DNA from: Flavobacterium salmonis
GTDB lineage: Bacteria > Bacteroidota > Bacteroidia > Flavobacteriales > Flavobacteriaceae
NCBI RefSeq assembly: GCF_903819435.1
Contig: NZ_CAIJDP010000068.1
Span: forward strand, 310,001 to 374,000
Length of the DNA: 64,000 nucleotides
Reading direction: 5' to 3'
Below the pieces are notes generated by a model, which worked only from the letters and a program-made list of their open reading frames with translations, had not been told where the DNA came from and did not search any database. Both the position numbers and the translations under genes were made by a program. Of the stretch, positions 62,166 to 64,000 are shown piece after piece. The first letter of the stretch is position 1. Each line of letters opens with the position of its first letter.

Positions 62166-64000
62166 TTAACTTGGATTTTTGATTTTTTTAAACCAGGATT
62201 TACTCTCTGATTTAACCCCGTATCCATAACCGTATCCGTACCCTTTCGTTGAATCAGTATCATTAAGTACCAAACACATATTTGGTAATTTCTTTTCCCT
62301 GTAAAAAGTGTTTGCGATAGACAACATGCGCTTCTCTAAAACATTCGCACGCATTACATATACAAAAGTATCGGCATTTTTTGCAACCAATAATGTATCA
62401 GCAACTAAACTTACAGGAGCAGTATCAACAATAATATAATCGTACTCTTTTTTTACCATTTCGAAAAGCTTATCAACATTTTTACTCATCAGCAATTCCG
62501 CCGGATTTGGAGGAATTACACCGGAAGGTAATATATAGAAATTTTCATAATCATTATGCTTAATAATGTATTTGTTGATATCAATATCATTTGAAGACAA
62601 ATAATTAGTCAATCCCAAATTAGGCATTGCGAAATAATCCATAAATTTAGGATTTCTAATATCCATACCTATTAGCAAAACTTTTCTTCCTGAGAGCGCA
62701 AATGTAGCAGCAAGATTTACAGATACCAAGGTTTTTCCTTCTGCTGGAAAAGTAGAGGTTACAAAAATTGTTTTTGCTCTGCCCTCCGGTACATTTGTTA
62801 ACATAAATTCAAGATTTGTCCTGACAATTCGTATCGCTTCAGCTGAACTTGTCCTGCTCTCTGTTTTGATCAATTCATTAGCATTTTCAGAGGTTGGAAT
62901 ATCCCCAATAAAAGGTATATGGGTTTTTCCTTCCAAATCCAATCTGCTTTTGATTTTGGTATCTAATAAATCATATCCATATATAATTCCAAAAGGAATT
63001 AAAAATCCAATTAACAATCCGGCAAGGTAAATCATTCTTTTCTTAGGACTTACCGGGACTTTATTCGCTTTAGCAGCATCTATTATGCGGGCATTAGGTT
63101 CCGTAGCCGCTAATGAAATAGCGGTTTCTTCCCGTTTTTGTAATAAATACAAATATAATTCTTCTTTTACTTTTTGCTGCCTGGCAATTACCCTGAACTG
63201 ACGTTCCTGTACTGGAATTTTACCTATTTTACCATCAAGTATCCTTTCCTGACTCTTTAAATCACGATTTTGAATTTGCAAATTCGACTGCATTCTTTTT
63301 AAGCTAGTTGCAACATTTGCTTTCAAAGATGAAATTTGTTGATCTAATTTTATTACCGATGGATTTTCATTTGTAGCCGATTTCAAAATTCGATTACGAT
63401 CCAGAACTAATTGATTGTAAGCCGTAATCAATCCTCCTGCATCTCCAGCTTCAGTTATGATATTAGTGGGAAGTAAATCAGCATTAGTACTTTTTTTAAT
63501 AAAATCAAGCAAAGACGAAACCACATTCAATTGAATTTCAGTTTCAACTCCTTTTTTATCATATTCATTTGATCCTTCAATAAAAAGTTTGGCTTCTGAT
63601 TCAATATCTGTTAATTGATTTGATTTTTTAAAACTTTCTACATCCTGTTCTACACCATCTAATTCCTGTGTAATTAATGCCAGACGCTCACCAATAAATT
63701 TAGACGTGTTTTCAGAAATAAAATTTTTATCCTGAGCTGCATCTTCATTATAAATCTGAATCATATTATTCAAAAAATCTTCTGCTTTTTTTTGGACAGG
63801 GTCCGTTATGGATACGTTAACTATACTACTCGTTTTACTTATTGGTTCTACTTTTAATCTATTTCTAAAACTTGCCGCGACATTTTCAATCGGATTAATT
63901 ATAATTTGAATTGTTTTATGCTTTACAATATTATTTTTCTTATAAAATGCTGTTTTACCAATCATCAATGTTCCTAAGCGAGTAGGTATCCTTTCATTAA
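62166..64000 (-). CDS. Wzc-like polysaccharide co-polymerase/tyrosine autokinase, 5' end beyond window
   Basis: The frame is open to the right edge, so the N-terminus (first transmembrane helix and start of the Wzz domain) lies outside. The visible part shows the Wzz periplasmic coiled coil (about residues 30-280 of the fragment), the second transmembrane helix (MIYLAGLLIGFLIPFGIIYG in part) and the cytoplasmic BY-kinase: Walker A STFPAEGKT, Walker A' LLIGMDIRNPK, Walker B YDYIIVDTAP. The C-terminus has a Tyr cluster (GYGYGYGYG) that is autophosphorylated in this family. It controls chain length and export of exopolysaccharide. A TTG at 63968 is not the real start. Confidence 0.92.
   Translation of the reverse strand, partial: NERIPTRLGTLMIGKTAFYKKNNIVKHKTIQIIINPIENVAASFRNRLKVEPISKTSSIVNVSITDPVQKKAEDFLNNMIQIYNEDAAQDKNFISENTSKFIGERLALITQELDGVEQDVESFKKSNQLTDIESEAKLFIEGSNEYDKKGVETEIQLNVVSSLLDFIKKSTNADLLPTNIITEAGDAGGLITAYNQLVLDRNRILKSATNENPSVIKLDQQISSLKANVATSLKRMQSNLQIQNRDLKSQERILDGKIGKIPVQERQFRVIARQQKVKEELYLYLLQKREETAISLAATEPNARIIDAAKANKVPVSPKKRMIYLAGLLIGFLIPFGIIYGYDLLDTKIKSRLDLEGKTHIPFIGDIPTSENANELIKTESRTSSAEAIRIVRTNLEFMLTNVPEGRAKTIFVTSTFPAEGKTLVSVNLAATFALSGRKVLLIGMDIRNPKFMDYFAMPNLGLTNYLSSNDIDINKYIIKHNDYENFYILPSGVIPPNPAELLMSKNVDKLFEMVKKEYDYIIVDTAPVSLVADTLLVAKNADTFVYVMRANVLEKRMLSIANTFYREKKLPNMCLVLNDTDSTKGYGYGYGYGVKSESKSWFKKIKNPS

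Noticed and set aside
63966..63968. TTG as start of the Wzc-like gene
   Set aside because: The same frame stays open to the window edge and the N-terminal membrane helix is missing, so the gene is cut by the edge.

Overview
The window looks like a chromosomal segment of a Flavobacterium-type member of the Bacteroidota. It is AT-rich, has a SusC/SusD pair, TAnnTTTG-type promoters without clear Shine-Dalgarno sites, a type IX secretion (CHU_C/type B) C-terminal domain, the bacillithiol gene bshC, DUF4295 behind rpmB-rpmG, and several short palindromic spacer repeats.

Bases 1-20.6 kb hold a galactoglucomannan utilisation locus. On the minus strand lie susC, susD, an IPT/TIG surface glycan-binding lipoprotein, a GH27 alpha-galactosidase and a GH5 endoglucanase-like enzyme. 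An AraC regulator follows. On the plus strand come a GH26 mannanase, a GPH-type sugar transporter, a GH130 mannosylglucose phosphorylase, a cellobiose/mannobiose 2-epimerase, a tandem carbohydrate-binding protein, a second GH26, a GH5_7 mannanase and a GH97. Inferred flow: surface mannanases cut the polymer, SusCD imports oligosaccharides, periplasmic GH27/GH97/GH5 trim them, the GPH carrier brings disaccharide inside, and epimerase plus phosphorylase give mannose-1-phosphate and glucose. A second cluster at 24.2-29.3 kb (GH3, two acetyl esterases) would deacetylate and finish beta-linked oligosaccharides. Between the clusters sit a HEXXH ImmA/IrrE-type protein with a nonsense-split partner, an aldo/keto reductase and a DUF433/DUF5615 toxin-antitoxin pair.

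From 29.4 to 41.6 kb are envelope and signalling genes: an NlpC/P60 hydrolase, an L,D-transpeptidase, a DUF1573 protein, a histidine kinase/response regulator pair, a frameshifted metallo-beta-lactamase-fold gene, a B12-binding radical SAM protein and a large SBBP-repeat T9SS cargo protein.

At 41.6-45.1 kb a compact four-gene operon carries a 259-residue basic protein of unknown function, RtcB, PrfH and a TPR protein. RtcB/PrfH is a known ribosome-repair pair. The two flanking genes, an upstream perfect palindrome and a candidate small RNA or attenuator are the most interesting material in the window.

The rest (45.5-64 kb) is mostly housekeeping: MHS transporter, bshC, NagX-like acyltransferase, ndk, DUF721, ftsY, rpmG, rpmB, cinA, an orphan Hpt protein overlapping a FAH-family hydrolase, a DnaQ-like exonuclease and an E2 acyltransferase. 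It ends in an exopolysaccharide region (GT2, YwqE-like phosphatase, Wzc-like tyrosine kinase) cut off by the right edge. No rRNA, tRNA, CRISPR array, transposase or phage gene was recognised.
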